Source of the DNA: an uncultured Oscillibacter sp.
Lineage (GTDB): Bacteria > Bacillota > Clostridia > Oscillospirales > Oscillospiraceae
Assembly (NCBI GenBank): GCA_900544615.1
Contig: UQVS01000011.1
Span: 1 to 64,000 of the forward strand
Length of the DNA stretch: 64,000 nucleotides
Direction: 5' to 3'
Part shown: positions 24,931 to 32,629 of the stretch, one piece after another
How positions within the stretch are numbered: the stretch's first letter is position 1
Layout of the letters: each line of letters begins with the position of its first letter
The notes under the pieces: generated by a model
Databases searched by the model: none
Seen by the model: only the letters and a program-made list of their open reading frames with translations
What the model was told of the DNA's origin: nothing
Made by a program: the position numbers and the translations under genes

Positions 24931-25846
24931 ATCGAGTCATGCGCCGGTATTTTTCCAGCTGCTTTTCAAATTCCTCCGGCAGCGAGCAGGTCAGCTGCAC
25001 CGGCTCACCCGTCCGGGGATGGATAAATTTCAGTCCCACGGCGTGCAGGCACTGCCCCTGCAAGCCGGGTACCGACTTTCTGTTTCCATACACCGTATCC
25101 CCTAAAATCGGATGGCCGATATAAGCCATGTGAACCCGGATCTGGTGGGTACGGCCGGTTTCCAGACGGCACTCCACATAGGCCGCACCGGGATAGCGCT
25201 CCAGCACCATCCAATGGGTCACGGCATTCCGGCCGCCGGCCACCACGGCCATCTTCTTCCGGTCTGCCGGACAGCGGCCGATGGGAGCGTTGACCGTGCC
25301 TGCATCCTCCCGGAGATTCCCCATGACGATGCAGCGGTATGTCCGGGCCAGTGTATGATCCTGAAGCTGTGCCGCCAGCCTGACATGGGCAAAGTCGTTC
25401 TTCGCCGCAATGATAAGGCCGGAGGTATCCCGGTCAATGCGGTGGACAATGCCGGGGCGCAGCTCCCCGTTGATGCCGGAGAGGGAACTGCCGCAGTGGT
25501 ACAGCAGGGCATTCACCAGCGTCCCGTCCGGGTGTCCCGGCGCAGGATGCACCACCAGTCCCTTGGGCTTATTGACCACAATAACGTCATCGTCCTCGTA
25601 CACCACGTCCAGCGGGATATTCTGCGGGATCAGATCCACCGCTTCCGGCTCAGGAAGCAGCACCGAAATGGTCTCCCGCCCCGTCAGGCGGGTGTTCTTC
25701 GCCAGAGGTTTTCCAGCCGCCGTAACCCGGCCTGTCTCCGCAAGCTTCTGTGCCGCAGAGCGGGTCAGCTCCGTCTGCTCCGCCAGCCATGCGTCCAGCC
25801 GCTTTCCGGCGTCCTCACTGTCCGCTTGCAGGATCAGTGGCTCCAT
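24929..25846 (-). CDS. rluD: Ribosomal large subunit pseudouridine synthase, RluD/RluA family
   Basis: This 305-aa enzyme isomerises uridines in 23S rRNA. An S4-like RNA-binding domain (about 12-60) is followed by the catalytic domain with HRIDRDTSGL, where Asp138 is the catalytic residue. The GRTHQIRVHMAYIGHPILGD motif closes the fold. ATG 25846 is chosen for GGGAGG 6 bases upstream; it overlaps the end of lspA by 32 bp, the usual lspA-rluD coupling in Firmicutes. Length is normal. The exact target uridine cannot be read from sequence. Confidence 0.94.
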   Translation of the reverse strand: MEPLILQADSEDAGKRLDAWLAEQTELTRSAAQKLAETGRVTAAGKPLAKNTRLTGRETISVLLPEPEAVDLIPQNIPLDVVYEDDDVIVVNKPKGLVVHPAPGHPDGTLVNALLYHCGSSLSGINGELRPGIVHRIDRDTSGLIIAAKNDFAHVRLAAQLQDHTLARTYRCIVMGNLREDAGTVNAPIGRCPADRKKMAVVAGGRNAVTHWMVLERYPGAAYVECRLETGRTHQIRVHMAYIGHPILGDTVYGNRKSVPGLQGQCLHAVGLKFIHPRTGEPVQLTCSLPEEFEKQLEKYRRMTR

Positions 25847-26318
25847 TCTGTTTCCTCCCATCGTGTTTTTCGTAGATCAGCACAAAGTAAACAGCCCCCA
25901 GAATGGCTCCGCACACAATGCAGATATCCGCCACGTTGAAGGTGGGGTAACTGGGCCAGAACTGGAAATGGAGCATATCTACCACATACCCCAGCCGCAG
26001 GCGGTCAATGATATTGCCGATGCCTCCGGAGATGATCAGGCAGCAGGCCAGAATCCCCAGCGGATGCCGGACGATCTTCCGGATCAGCGCCCACAGCACC
26101 GCCAGAACAATCACGCCGGTAACGCCCAGCAGCAGCCACCGCTGGCCGGAAAAGCTGGACCATGCCGCGCCGTAGTTATGAACCCGCATCAGCTCCAGAA
26201 AGCCGGGAAACAGCGGCGCCGTCTCCCACAGCTCCAGATGGGCTACCGTCCATGCCTTGACCCACTGGTCAGCGCCCAGCAGCGCCGCCCCCAGCAGGCC
26301 GAAAATCACATAATACAT
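25815..26318 (-). CDS. lspA: Lipoprotein signal peptidase (signal peptidase II)
   Basis: This 167-aa membrane aspartic protease cleaves lipoprotein signal peptides. Four transmembrane segments are visible; the catalytic Asp114 (GNIIDRLRLGYVVDML) and Asp131 (FNVADICI) are in the family motifs. AAGGAG lies about 5 bases before the ATG. It overlaps rluD by 32 bp. It would process the lipoproteins at 15727 and 52065. A hydrophilic tail (EKHDGRKQNGATDPASGQ) extends past the last helix. Confidence 0.95.
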   Translation of the reverse strand: MYYVIFGLLGAALLGADQWVKAWTVAHLELWETAPLFPGFLELMRVHNYGAAWSSFSGQRWLLLGVTGVIVLAVLWALIRKIVRHPLGILACCLIISGGIGNIIDRLRLGYVVDMLHFQFWPSYPTFNVADICIVCGAILGAVYFVLIYEKHDGRKQNGATDPASGQ

Positions 26319-26403
26319 AGGTTTCTCCTTTTGGGACGCTGCCCGCGGCGCGTCCCATTTCAGAAATTACGACCAGTATACACGATTCCCCGCGAAAACG
26401 CAA

Positions 26404-26430
26404 CACAGGAGGAGCTATGCTCCTCCTGTG
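26404..26430 (-). terminator. Terminator of ftsH
   Basis: A 12-bp stem CACAGGAGGAGC / GCTCCTCCTGTG with a 3-base loop, 12 bp past the ftsH stop codon. On the minus strand TTGCGTTTT follows. Confidence 0.8.
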
Positions 26431-26441
26431 CAGAATTCGAT

Positions 26442-28301
26442 TCAGCTGTTTTCGTTTTCCGAATTCTCAGCCGTTTCCGGCGCTTCCTCGCCGAACACCT
26501 TCAGAAACGCGTCCCGCTCCATGGTCTCGTGCTCCAGCAGGTATTTTGCCACAGCTTCCAGCTGTGGCCGGTGTGCTTCCAGAAGATCCTGACAGCGGCT
26601 GTAAGCGCCGTCCATCATGGACTTGACCTCCTGATCGATCTGCGCCGCCACCGCTTCGGAATAGCCACGGCTGTGACCCATGGTACGGCCGATGAACACC
26701 TCGTCGTGGCCGCTGTCAAAGGAGACCGTCCCCAGCGTTTCGCTCATGCCGTACACCGCCACCATCTTCCGGGCAATGGCGGTAGCCCGCTGAATATCGT
26801 TGCTGGCGCCGGTAGAAATATCGCCCAGACACAGGCTCTCCGCCACCCGGCCGCCCAGCAGCCCCACCAGCTGATCCTCCATGTAGTGCTTGGAAAGGTA
26901 GGAGCGATCCTCCTCCGGCAGAGAAATGGTCATGCCGCCGGCCATGCCGCGGGGGACAATGGTGATCTGGTTCACCGGGTCCTGCCCTGGCAGGCAGTGC
27001 ATCACCACAGCGTGCCCCGCCTCATGATAGGCGGTCAGCTCCCGCTCATGCTGGGGGATCACCCGGCTCTTTTTCTCCGGGCCTGCGATGACCTTGATCT
27101 CCGCATCCTTCAGATCCTGCATGGTGATGAAATGCTGATCCTTCCGGGCCGCCAGCAGCGCACCCTCGTTGATGAGGTTTTCCAGATCCGCGCCGGTGAA
27201 TCCGGCTGTTCCCTGCGCCAGCTTCCGCAGGCTTACGTCCTCCGCCAGCGGTTTGCCCTTGGCGTGAACCTTCAGGATCTCCTCCCGGCCCTTGATGTCC
27301 GGCAGGCCCACATAGATCTGCCGGTCAAACCGGCCGGGCCGCAGCAGGGCGGGATCCAGAACGTCCACCCGGTTGGTGGCGGCCAGCACCACAACGCCCT
27401 CGTTGGCGGCAAAGCCGTCCATCTCCACCAGCAGCTGGTTCAGGGTCTGCTCCCGCTCGTCGTGACCGCCGCCAAGGCCCGTGCCGCGCTGGCGGCCCAC
27501 GGCGTCGATCTCGTCAATGAACACAATGGCGGGAGACTGCTTTTTCGCCTGCTCAAAGAGATCCCGGACGCGGGACGCGCCTACGCCCACATACAGCTCC
27601 ACAAAGTCGGAGCCGGAAATGGAGAGGAAGCCCACGCCGGCCTCCCCGGCTACCGCCTTGGCCAGCAGCGTCTTGCCGGTACCCGGAGGGCCTACCAGCA
27701 GCACACCCTTGGGGATGCGGGCGCCCAGATCGATGTATTTCTTTGGATTTTTCATGAACTCCACGATCTCCTGGAGTTCTTCCTTTTCCTCGTCCGCACC
27801 GGCCACATCGTCAAAGGTAACCTGCCGGTCCTTCTCGCTGAGTCCCCGCACCTGCGCGGTGCCGAACTTGGCCATCCGATCCGGCCCCATGCCGCCCTGC
27901 GCCCGCATGGTCATGAAGTACCACATGACGCCGAACAGCAGCGCCATCATCAGGTAGGGCAGAATGATCTCCAGCCAGTTGGTGGCGTCCGGTGGCGGAT
28001 AGCTGTAAGATGTGATGATCCCGGCGGCTTTCTGCTCCTTTACCAGATCGTTGAGATCACTGTAAAAGAGCGTATAGTCATGGATCCGGCAGCGCACCGG
28101 CTGCTCGCTGTCCTTTAGCTTCATCACCAGCGTGCTGGAATCCGTGAACTGGAAGGATTCCACCTTCTGCTGCTCAAAAAGCTGCACCATCTGGTCATAG
28201 GTCATCTCATCCTGACGGCTCAGCTGGGTCAGCCAGCTGATACACAGGATCACGATCAGCAGTAAAGGCAGAATACTGATATTGGGTCTTTTTTTCACCA
28301 T
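26442..28301 (-). CDS. ftsH: ATP-dependent zinc metalloprotease FtsH
   Basis: This 619-aa membrane protease degrades membrane and regulatory proteins. Two transmembrane segments (about 8-25 and 111-131) flank a small outer domain; Walker A is GPPGTGKT (204-211), and the AAA domain includes FIDEIDAVGR and RPGRFDRQ. The zinc site is HEAGH (426-430). The C-terminus ends in an acidic Glu/Asn tail. It lies downstream of hpt, the common tilS-hpt-ftsH order of Firmicutes. The ribosome site before ATG 28301 is weak. Length is normal. Confidence 0.96.
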   Translation of the reverse strand: MVKKRPNISILPLLLIVILCISWLTQLSRQDEMTYDQMVQLFEQQKVESFQFTDSSTLVMKLKDSEQPVRCRIHDYTLFYSDLNDLVKEQKAAGIITSYSYPPPDATNWLEIILPYLMMALLFGVMWYFMTMRAQGGMGPDRMAKFGTAQVRGLSEKDRQVTFDDVAGADEEKEELQEIVEFMKNPKKYIDLGARIPKGVLLVGPPGTGKTLLAKAVAGEAGVGFLSISGSDFVELYVGVGASRVRDLFEQAKKQSPAIVFIDEIDAVGRQRGTGLGGGHDEREQTLNQLLVEMDGFAANEGVVVLAATNRVDVLDPALLRPGRFDRQIYVGLPDIKGREEILKVHAKGKPLAEDVSLRKLAQGTAGFTGADLENLINEGALLAARKDQHFITMQDLKDAEIKVIAGPEKKSRVIPQHERELTAYHEAGHAVVMHCLPGQDPVNQITIVPRGMAGGMTISLPEEDRSYLSKHYMEDQLVGLLGGRVAESLCLGDISTGASNDIQRATAIARKMVAVYGMSETLGTVSFDSGHDEVFIGRTMGHSRGYSEAVAAQIDQEVKSMMDGAYSRCQDLLEAHRPQLEAVAKYLLEHETMERDAFLKVFGEEAPETAENSENENS

Positions 28302-28385
28302 ACGGGGGACGCCCCCTTCCTTGCGCTACAGGCAGTTGAAATTGACGGCATCCCCGGCGCAGGCCGCCGGGGAGCTGCCGGATGC

Positions 28386-28940
28386 TCAGGTATGTTCGTA
28401 CACAGCGGGCTTCAGCACGCCGATATAGGGCAGGTTGCGGTACAGCTGAGCATAGTCCAGACCGTAGCCCACCACGAATTCGTCCGGTACCACAAAGCCG
28501 GCCAGATCGGCCTCCACCGCCTTTTCCCGGCGGGCGGGCTTATCCAGCAGCGTCACGATGGAGATGCTCTTGGCGCCCTTGGTCATCAGGTAGTTCTTCA
28601 GGAAGGCCAGCGTGTTGCCGGAGTCCAGAATATCCTCCACAATGACGATCTCCCGGCCGGTAATATCCTGCTGGAGATCATGGGTGATCTGCACCCGGCC
28701 GCTGGACACCGTGCCGTTCTGATAGGAACTGACGGCGATGAACTCCACGTCGCACATCAGCTGGGAGGCCCGCACCAGGTCCGCCATGAAAATGAAGGAG
28801 CCTTTCAGCACGCCCAGAAACAGGGGGCGGCGGCCCTCATACTTCTGATACAGCGCCGCGCCCAGCTCGGCGATCCGGGCTTTCAGCTCCTCCTCCGTCA
28901 CCAGAACCTTCAGAATATCCTGTTCCATTTCACTGTTCAT
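28386..28940 (-). CDS. hpt: Hypoxanthine phosphoribosyltransferase
   Basis: This 184-aa enzyme converts hypoxanthine or guanine plus PRPP to IMP or GMP. The PRPP loop VIVEDILDSGNTL and the PDEFVVGYGLDY base-binding region are clear. ATG 28940 is chosen for AGAGGAGAG upstream and because it overlaps the tilS stop by four bases (ATGA), indicating coupled translation. It links functionally with the nucleoside salvage block at 48099-54973. Confidence 0.95.
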   Translation of the reverse strand: MNSEMEQDILKVLVTEEELKARIAELGAALYQKYEGRRPLFLGVLKGSFIFMADLVRASQLMCDVEFIAVSSYQNGTVSSGRVQITHDLQQDITGREIVIVEDILDSGNTLAFLKNYLMTKGAKSISIVTLLDKPARREKAVEADLAGFVVPDEFVVGYGLDYAQLYRNLPYIGVLKPAVYEHT

Positions 28941-30259
28941 ACGTTCTCTCCTCTGTCTTTGTAAAATATCACCCACGCCGCGGTTTCATGCCGGTCCGGC
29001 GCAAAATTTTCATCCAGTCCCAAGCCCGGCGTAGCCGCGGCCTGTCCGTTGACCCGCAGCACCGGCAGCCGATCCCGTTCCTCCGGGGACAGTCCCCTGT
29101 CCATGCACAGCCGCTTCACCGTGCGGCCGTTCAGCCGGTCACGGGGATGCCAGACGGTCACGCTCAGCGCCGCCCCCTGCGGGAAGGAGAATGCCAGCCC
29201 CGCCTGTTCCGGCTCCGTTGTCAATGTGATGCGCCAATCGCCGAAATCTGCCGTTTCTCCCGGCAGGAGGCTCCGCTCCTCCGGCAGCGCCGGGTCTCTG
29301 CGAAACCGAAGATCGTCCCGCTCCCGGTATACCGTCACCCCATAGGGCAGGGACAGCTGCCCCTGCTTCAGCTCCAGCACATCCCGGACATGGGCGGCAG
29401 TCAGATCCTTTCGGTGTCCGCAGACGCGGCTCAGCAGCTGCCGCACAGCGCGGCCCGTCACCGCCTCCGCCTGTCCCACAAGCACATCCAGCGGCAGGAT
29501 CGCCTCCTGACCGGGGGAAATCTCCGCCTTTTCCAGCAGCCGTTCCGCCGCAGCATCCAGCGCTTCTTCATCCTGCCGCAGCAGATCCGCCGTGCGGCTC
29601 ATATTCTCCACGGCCCGCGGGTTCAGCTGCCGCAGAACCGGCAGAACCTGATGGCGCAGCACGTTCCGCGCCGCATCGTCCATCTGGTTGGTGGAATCTT
29701 CCACATAGGGGACGTCATGCGCCCCGGCATAATCCGCCAGCTCCTGACGGGTCACTTGCAGGAACGGCCGCAGGAGATCCTCCCGTTCCGGCGGGATGCC
29801 GGTGAGCCCCCGCAGCCCCGTCCCCCGCAGGAGATTCAGCAGCATGGTTTCCGCATTGTCATCGGCGTGGTGGGCTGTCAGTACGCAGCGGCATCCCAAC
29901 GCCGTTTTCTGCTGGTTGAGAAAGGCGTACCGGGCTTCCCGCGCCGCCTCTTCCAGAGACATCCTCTTCCGGGCGGCCAGCGCCCGGACGTCTCCACGTC
30001 CGGAAACGAAGGGGATCTCATGGGCGCCGCACCAGTCCCGGACGAACCGCTCGTCCCGGTCTGATTCCGCGCCCCGGAGCTGGTGGTTGAAATGGGCGGC
30101 GGCGACGTTCAGATTCCGCTCCCGCCCCCAGGTGGCCAGAAGATGCAGCAGACACATGGAATCCAGCCCGCCGGACACCGCCGCCAGCACCGGCGCTTCT
30201 GCGCCGCAGAGTCCCGTCAGGCACGCTTTGGCGGCAGCGAGGTCACTCGTCCTCGTCAT
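28937..30259 (-). CDS. tilS: tRNA(Ile)-lysidine synthase
   Basis: This 440-aa enzyme attaches lysine to C34 of tRNA-Ile2. The PP-loop SGGLDS is at residues 29-34; AAHFNHQLRGAESDRDE and TAHHADDNAETMLLNLLRG follow as in TilS. The C-terminal part (about 350-430) has the TilS-C fold with HPRDRLN. ATG 30259 lies inside the dnaB end, overlapping it by 17 bp. The ribosome site is weak, so translation probably couples to dnaB. An upstream extension to 30499 is only the shadow of dnaB. Confidence 0.94.
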   Translation of the reverse strand: MTRTSDLAAAKACLTGLCGAEAPVLAAVSGGLDSMCLLHLLATWGRERNLNVAAAHFNHQLRGAESDRDERFVRDWCGAHEIPFVSGRGDVRALAARKRMSLEEAAREARYAFLNQQKTALGCRCVLTAHHADDNAETMLLNLLRGTGLRGLTGIPPEREDLLRPFLQVTRQELADYAGAHDVPYVEDSTNQMDDAARNVLRHQVLPVLRQLNPRAVENMSRTADLLRQDEEALDAAAERLLEKAEISPGQEAILPLDVLVGQAEAVTGRAVRQLLSRVCGHRKDLTAAHVRDVLELKQGQLSLPYGVTVYRERDDLRFRRDPALPEERSLLPGETADFGDWRITLTTEPEQAGLAFSFPQGAALSVTVWHPRDRLNGRTVKRLCMDRGLSPEERDRLPVLRVNGQAAATPGLGLDENFAPDRHETAAWVIFYKDRGENV

Positions 30260-31592
30260 ACCGATTTTCCAGTGTGGCAAAGGTGGTATACTCCGGCATC
30301 CACCGCAGCTCCACCTTGCCGGTTTCGCCGTGGCGGTTTTTCGCCACGATGCACTCGGCAATATTCCGCTTTTCGGAGTCCTCGTTATAGTAATCGTCCC
30401 GGTACAGGAACAGTACGATATCGGCGTCCTGCTCGATAGCGCCGGATTCACGGAGATCCGACAGCATGGGGCGTTTATCGTCACGCTTTTCGTTGGCACG
30501 GGACAGCTGGCTCAGGCAGATCACCGGCACATTCAGTTCCTTTGCCATGATCTTCAGCATACGGGACATATCGCTGACCACCTGCTGGCGGCTCTCGCCG
30601 CCGCCCTTGCTCCCGGCGGAAGTCATCAGCTGCAAGTAGTCGATGACCACCAGACCCAGACTGTCAATCCGGCGGCATTTTGCGTTCATGTCCGCCACGG
30701 ACAGCATGGGATTATCGTCAATTCGGATGTCCACCTTATTCAGCACGCCTGCGGCGGCGGCAATCTTCTCCCAGTCCGTCTCCCGAAGGGAGCCAGTGCG
30801 GAGCCGTCCGCTTTCCACGCAGGCCTCGGAGCTTAAAAGCCGGGTGGCCAGCTGTTCCCGCGACATTTCCAGAGAGAACACCGCCACCGTCTTTTTCTCC
30901 GCCTTCGCCACATTCAGCGCCACGTTCAGAGCAAAGGAGGTCTTGCCCATACCGGGACGGGCGGCCAGCAGGATCAGGTCGGACTTGTTCAGTCCCGTGA
31001 TCTTACGGTCCACGGCGGAAAGGCCGGTGGAAAGTCCCGGCAGGTGGCTCTCGTTCTCGCTCATTTCGCTGAGGCGGTCCAGCACGTCCGGCAGCACCAT
31101 CCGCAGAGGAACCATCTCCTGTGCGCTCTGCCCCCGGCGGACGGCGTAGATCTTCTGCTCGGCGGCTTCCAGAATGTCGCCAGCCTCGCCGACGCCCTCC
31201 TGCACCAGCGCCGTGATCTCTCCCGCCGCCTGCGCTACGCCCCGCAGCAGCGCCTTATCATGAACGATGGCCACATACTCCATGACATTGGCGCTGGTGG
31301 GGGTGATCTCCATCAGCTGGGCCAGATAGGAGCGGGTGGTGTTTTCATCGTAGGTGCCTGCCTTCCGCATCTCCTCGCAGACGGTGATGCCGTCAATGGG
31401 GCGGGCGTAGGTGAACATGGTATAGATCGTCTCAAAGATCTCCCGGTTCTGCCGGAGGTAGAAATCCGAAGGCACCAGCTTATCCATTACGTCCTTGACG
31501 CAGCCCTCGTCGATGAGCATGGAGCCTAAAACAGCCTGCTCCCCCTCCAGAGAGTGGGGCATCTGCCGGATCAGCAGATCTTCATTCGCCAT
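30243..31592 (-). CDS. dnaB: Replicative DNA helicase DnaB
   Basis: This 449-aa hexameric helicase unwinds DNA at the fork. The N-terminal DnaB domain (PHSLEGEQAVLGSML, about 11-25) is followed by the RecA-type ATPase with Walker A ARPGMGKTS (about 206-214) and Walker B LVVIDYLQLM. Length is normal and no intein is present. AAAGGAGGG lies 4 bases before the ATG. It follows rplI across a structured 326-bp gap, the familiar rplI-dnaB order of Firmicutes. Confidence 0.96.
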   Translation of the reverse strand: MANEDLLIRQMPHSLEGEQAVLGSMLIDEGCVKDVMDKLVPSDFYLRQNREIFETIYTMFTYARPIDGITVCEEMRKAGTYDENTTRSYLAQLMEITPTSANVMEYVAIVHDKALLRGVAQAAGEITALVQEGVGEAGDILEAAEQKIYAVRRGQSAQEMVPLRMVLPDVLDRLSEMSENESHLPGLSTGLSAVDRKITGLNKSDLILLAARPGMGKTSFALNVALNVAKAEKKTVAVFSLEMSREQLATRLLSSEACVESGRLRTGSLRETDWEKIAAAAGVLNKVDIRIDDNPMLSVADMNAKCRRIDSLGLVVIDYLQLMTSAGSKGGGESRQQVVSDMSRMLKIMAKELNVPVICLSQLSRANEKRDDKRPMLSDLRESGAIEQDADIVLFLYRDDYYNEDSEKRNIAECIVAKNRHGETGKVELRWMPEYTTFATLENRYDEDE

Positions 31593-31639
31593 GGGACCCT
31601 CCTTTCCGCTTCCCCGGAAGCGCGATTTTCATACAATCA

Positions 31640-31713
31640 TTTTTGTCAGGGCGTCCCCCAGGGGCGCCTCTCTTGCCCCTGCGGGGCAATTCACCTTCTG
31701 TACCTGACAAAAA
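31640..31713 (-). repeat. Long-loop inverted repeat upstream of dnaB
   Basis: TTTTTGTCAGG (31640-31650) pairs with CCTGACAAAAA (31703-31713). The 52-base interior is itself GC-rich with further small stems (GCCCCTGCGGGGC). It ends about 50 bp before the dnaB start. It could be an mRNA leader structure or the ends of a small miniature element; no flanking target duplication was recognised. Confidence 0.5.
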
Positions 31714-31728
31714 CACATTGACTCAGCT

Positions 31729-31886
31729 GCCTTGGACAGCGTTCACCAGTGAGCGGATCTCACTGGTGCGGGGGTTGCTCAAAGGGAAACCGCCGCAGCG
31801 CCGCCAGTGGCGGAATAAGCAAGGCTGTTTCGAGGATGCGGCACGATTTGCAGTCTTATCATAGAGACTGCAAATCGTATTGCCGC
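31729..31886. ncRNA. Candidate structured RNA between rplI and dnaB
   Basis: GCCTTG (31729-31734) and CAAGGC (31820-31825) can close a domain holding a 10-bp hairpin (CACCAGTGAG / CTCACTGGTG, 31744-31768) and a CCGCC/GGCGG hairpin (31801-31813). Next to it is a 14-bp perfect stem, ACGATTTGCAGTCT / AGACTGCAAATCGT (31843-31878), which may end the rplI transcript. No coding frame fits. Strand and identity are unknown; a 6S-type or other small RNA is possible. Confidence 0.35.
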
Positions 31887-31918
31887 GACGGTGTATCCTG
31901 ATCCCCCTTGAATTAGTC

Positions 31919-32368
31919 TTACTTCTCCTCGCAGACGGTGACATACACCGTGCCGCTGACCTCAAAGCCCAGCTTGGCCTTTACCTGATAGCTGCCGTAG
32001 GCCTTGATCGGCTCGTCCAGCACCAGCTTCTGCTTGGGGATGTCCACACCGTGCTGAGCCTTGAGGCCCTCGGAAATTTCCTTGCTGGTCACAGCGCCGA
32101 AGAGCTTGCCGCCGTTGCCGGCCTTAGCGCTGATCTTCACGGGGCAGTTTTCCAGCTTCCCGGCGATCTCCTCCGCCTCGGCCTTCAGCCGCGCCTCCTC
32201 GGCCTTCCGGGCCTTCTCCTTCAGGTTCATGGTGTTGATGGCGTCCGCCGTGGCGGGGACCGCCAGCTTCCGGGGCAGGAGGAAGTTTCGGCCGTAGCCC
32301 TCGGAAACCTCGATCATCTCGCCCTTCTTGCCCTGCCCCCGGACATCCTGCTGTAAAATCACTTTCAT
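31919..32368 (-). CDS. rplI: 50S ribosomal protein L9
   Basis: This 149-aa protein binds 23S rRNA. The N-terminal domain MKVILQQDVRGQGKKG with VSEGYGRNFLLPRKLA is diagnostic; a long charged helix (about 45-85) leads to the C-terminal domain (LFGAVTSKEI onward). ATG 32368 is preceded by TGAGGAT. It begins one base after the stop of the small membrane protein gene, so translation is probably coupled. Length is normal. Confidence 0.97.
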   Translation of the reverse strand: MKVILQQDVRGQGKKGEMIEVSEGYGRNFLLPRKLAVPATADAINTMNLKEKARKAEEARLKAEAEEIAGKLENCPVKISAKAGNGGKLFGAVTSKEISEGLKAQHGVDIPKQKLVLDEPIKAYGSYQVKAKLGFEVSGTVYVTVCEEK

Positions 32369-32369
32369 A

Positions 32370-32621
32370 TTATATATCCTCACTTTCCGGATGTTCTGAA
32401 TGAATTTGCTTTTTCAATTCCTGAAGCTCTGCTTCCAGCGCTTCGACCTTTTGCGCCGTACTGCTCCACGCGCAGACAGCAATTGCCAGAATCAGCGCGA
32501 TCACGGCACCTGCCCGATAGATGCCGACGCCTCTGAGATCAAACAGCATCCACCCGCCGAAGAAGATAAATACCTCCATCAGGATCAGACAGACCGCATA
32601 GGTTTTCAAAAACGCTTTCAT
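32370..32621 (-). CDS. Small membrane protein between gdpP and rplI
   Basis: This 83-aa protein has two hydrophobic segments (about 4-24, LKTYAVCLILMEVFIFFGG, and 35-53, AGAVIALILAIAVCAW) and a C-terminal heptad-like tail VEALEAELQELKKQ, probably coiled coil. ATG 32621 is used here; GTG 32633 overlapping the gdpP stop is an alternative start. I do not recognise the family. It is sandwiched in the gdpP-rplI-dnaB operon. Confidence 0.7.
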   Translation of the reverse strand: MKAFLKTYAVCLILMEVFIFFGGWMLFDLRGVGIYRAGAVIALILAIAVCAWSSTAQKVEALEAELQELKKQIHSEHPESEDI

Positions 32622-32629
32622 AGGCCGCC

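Noticed and set aside
25410..28118. A 902-codon frame antisense to ftsH, lspA and rluD
   Set aside because: It spans three well-supported genes on the other strand and shows no motif; a third-position GC artefact.
31729..31825. Firm call of 6S RNA
   Set aside because: The closing helix and hairpins are suggestive, but I could not match the conserved 6S bubble by eye; kept only as a candidate structured RNA.
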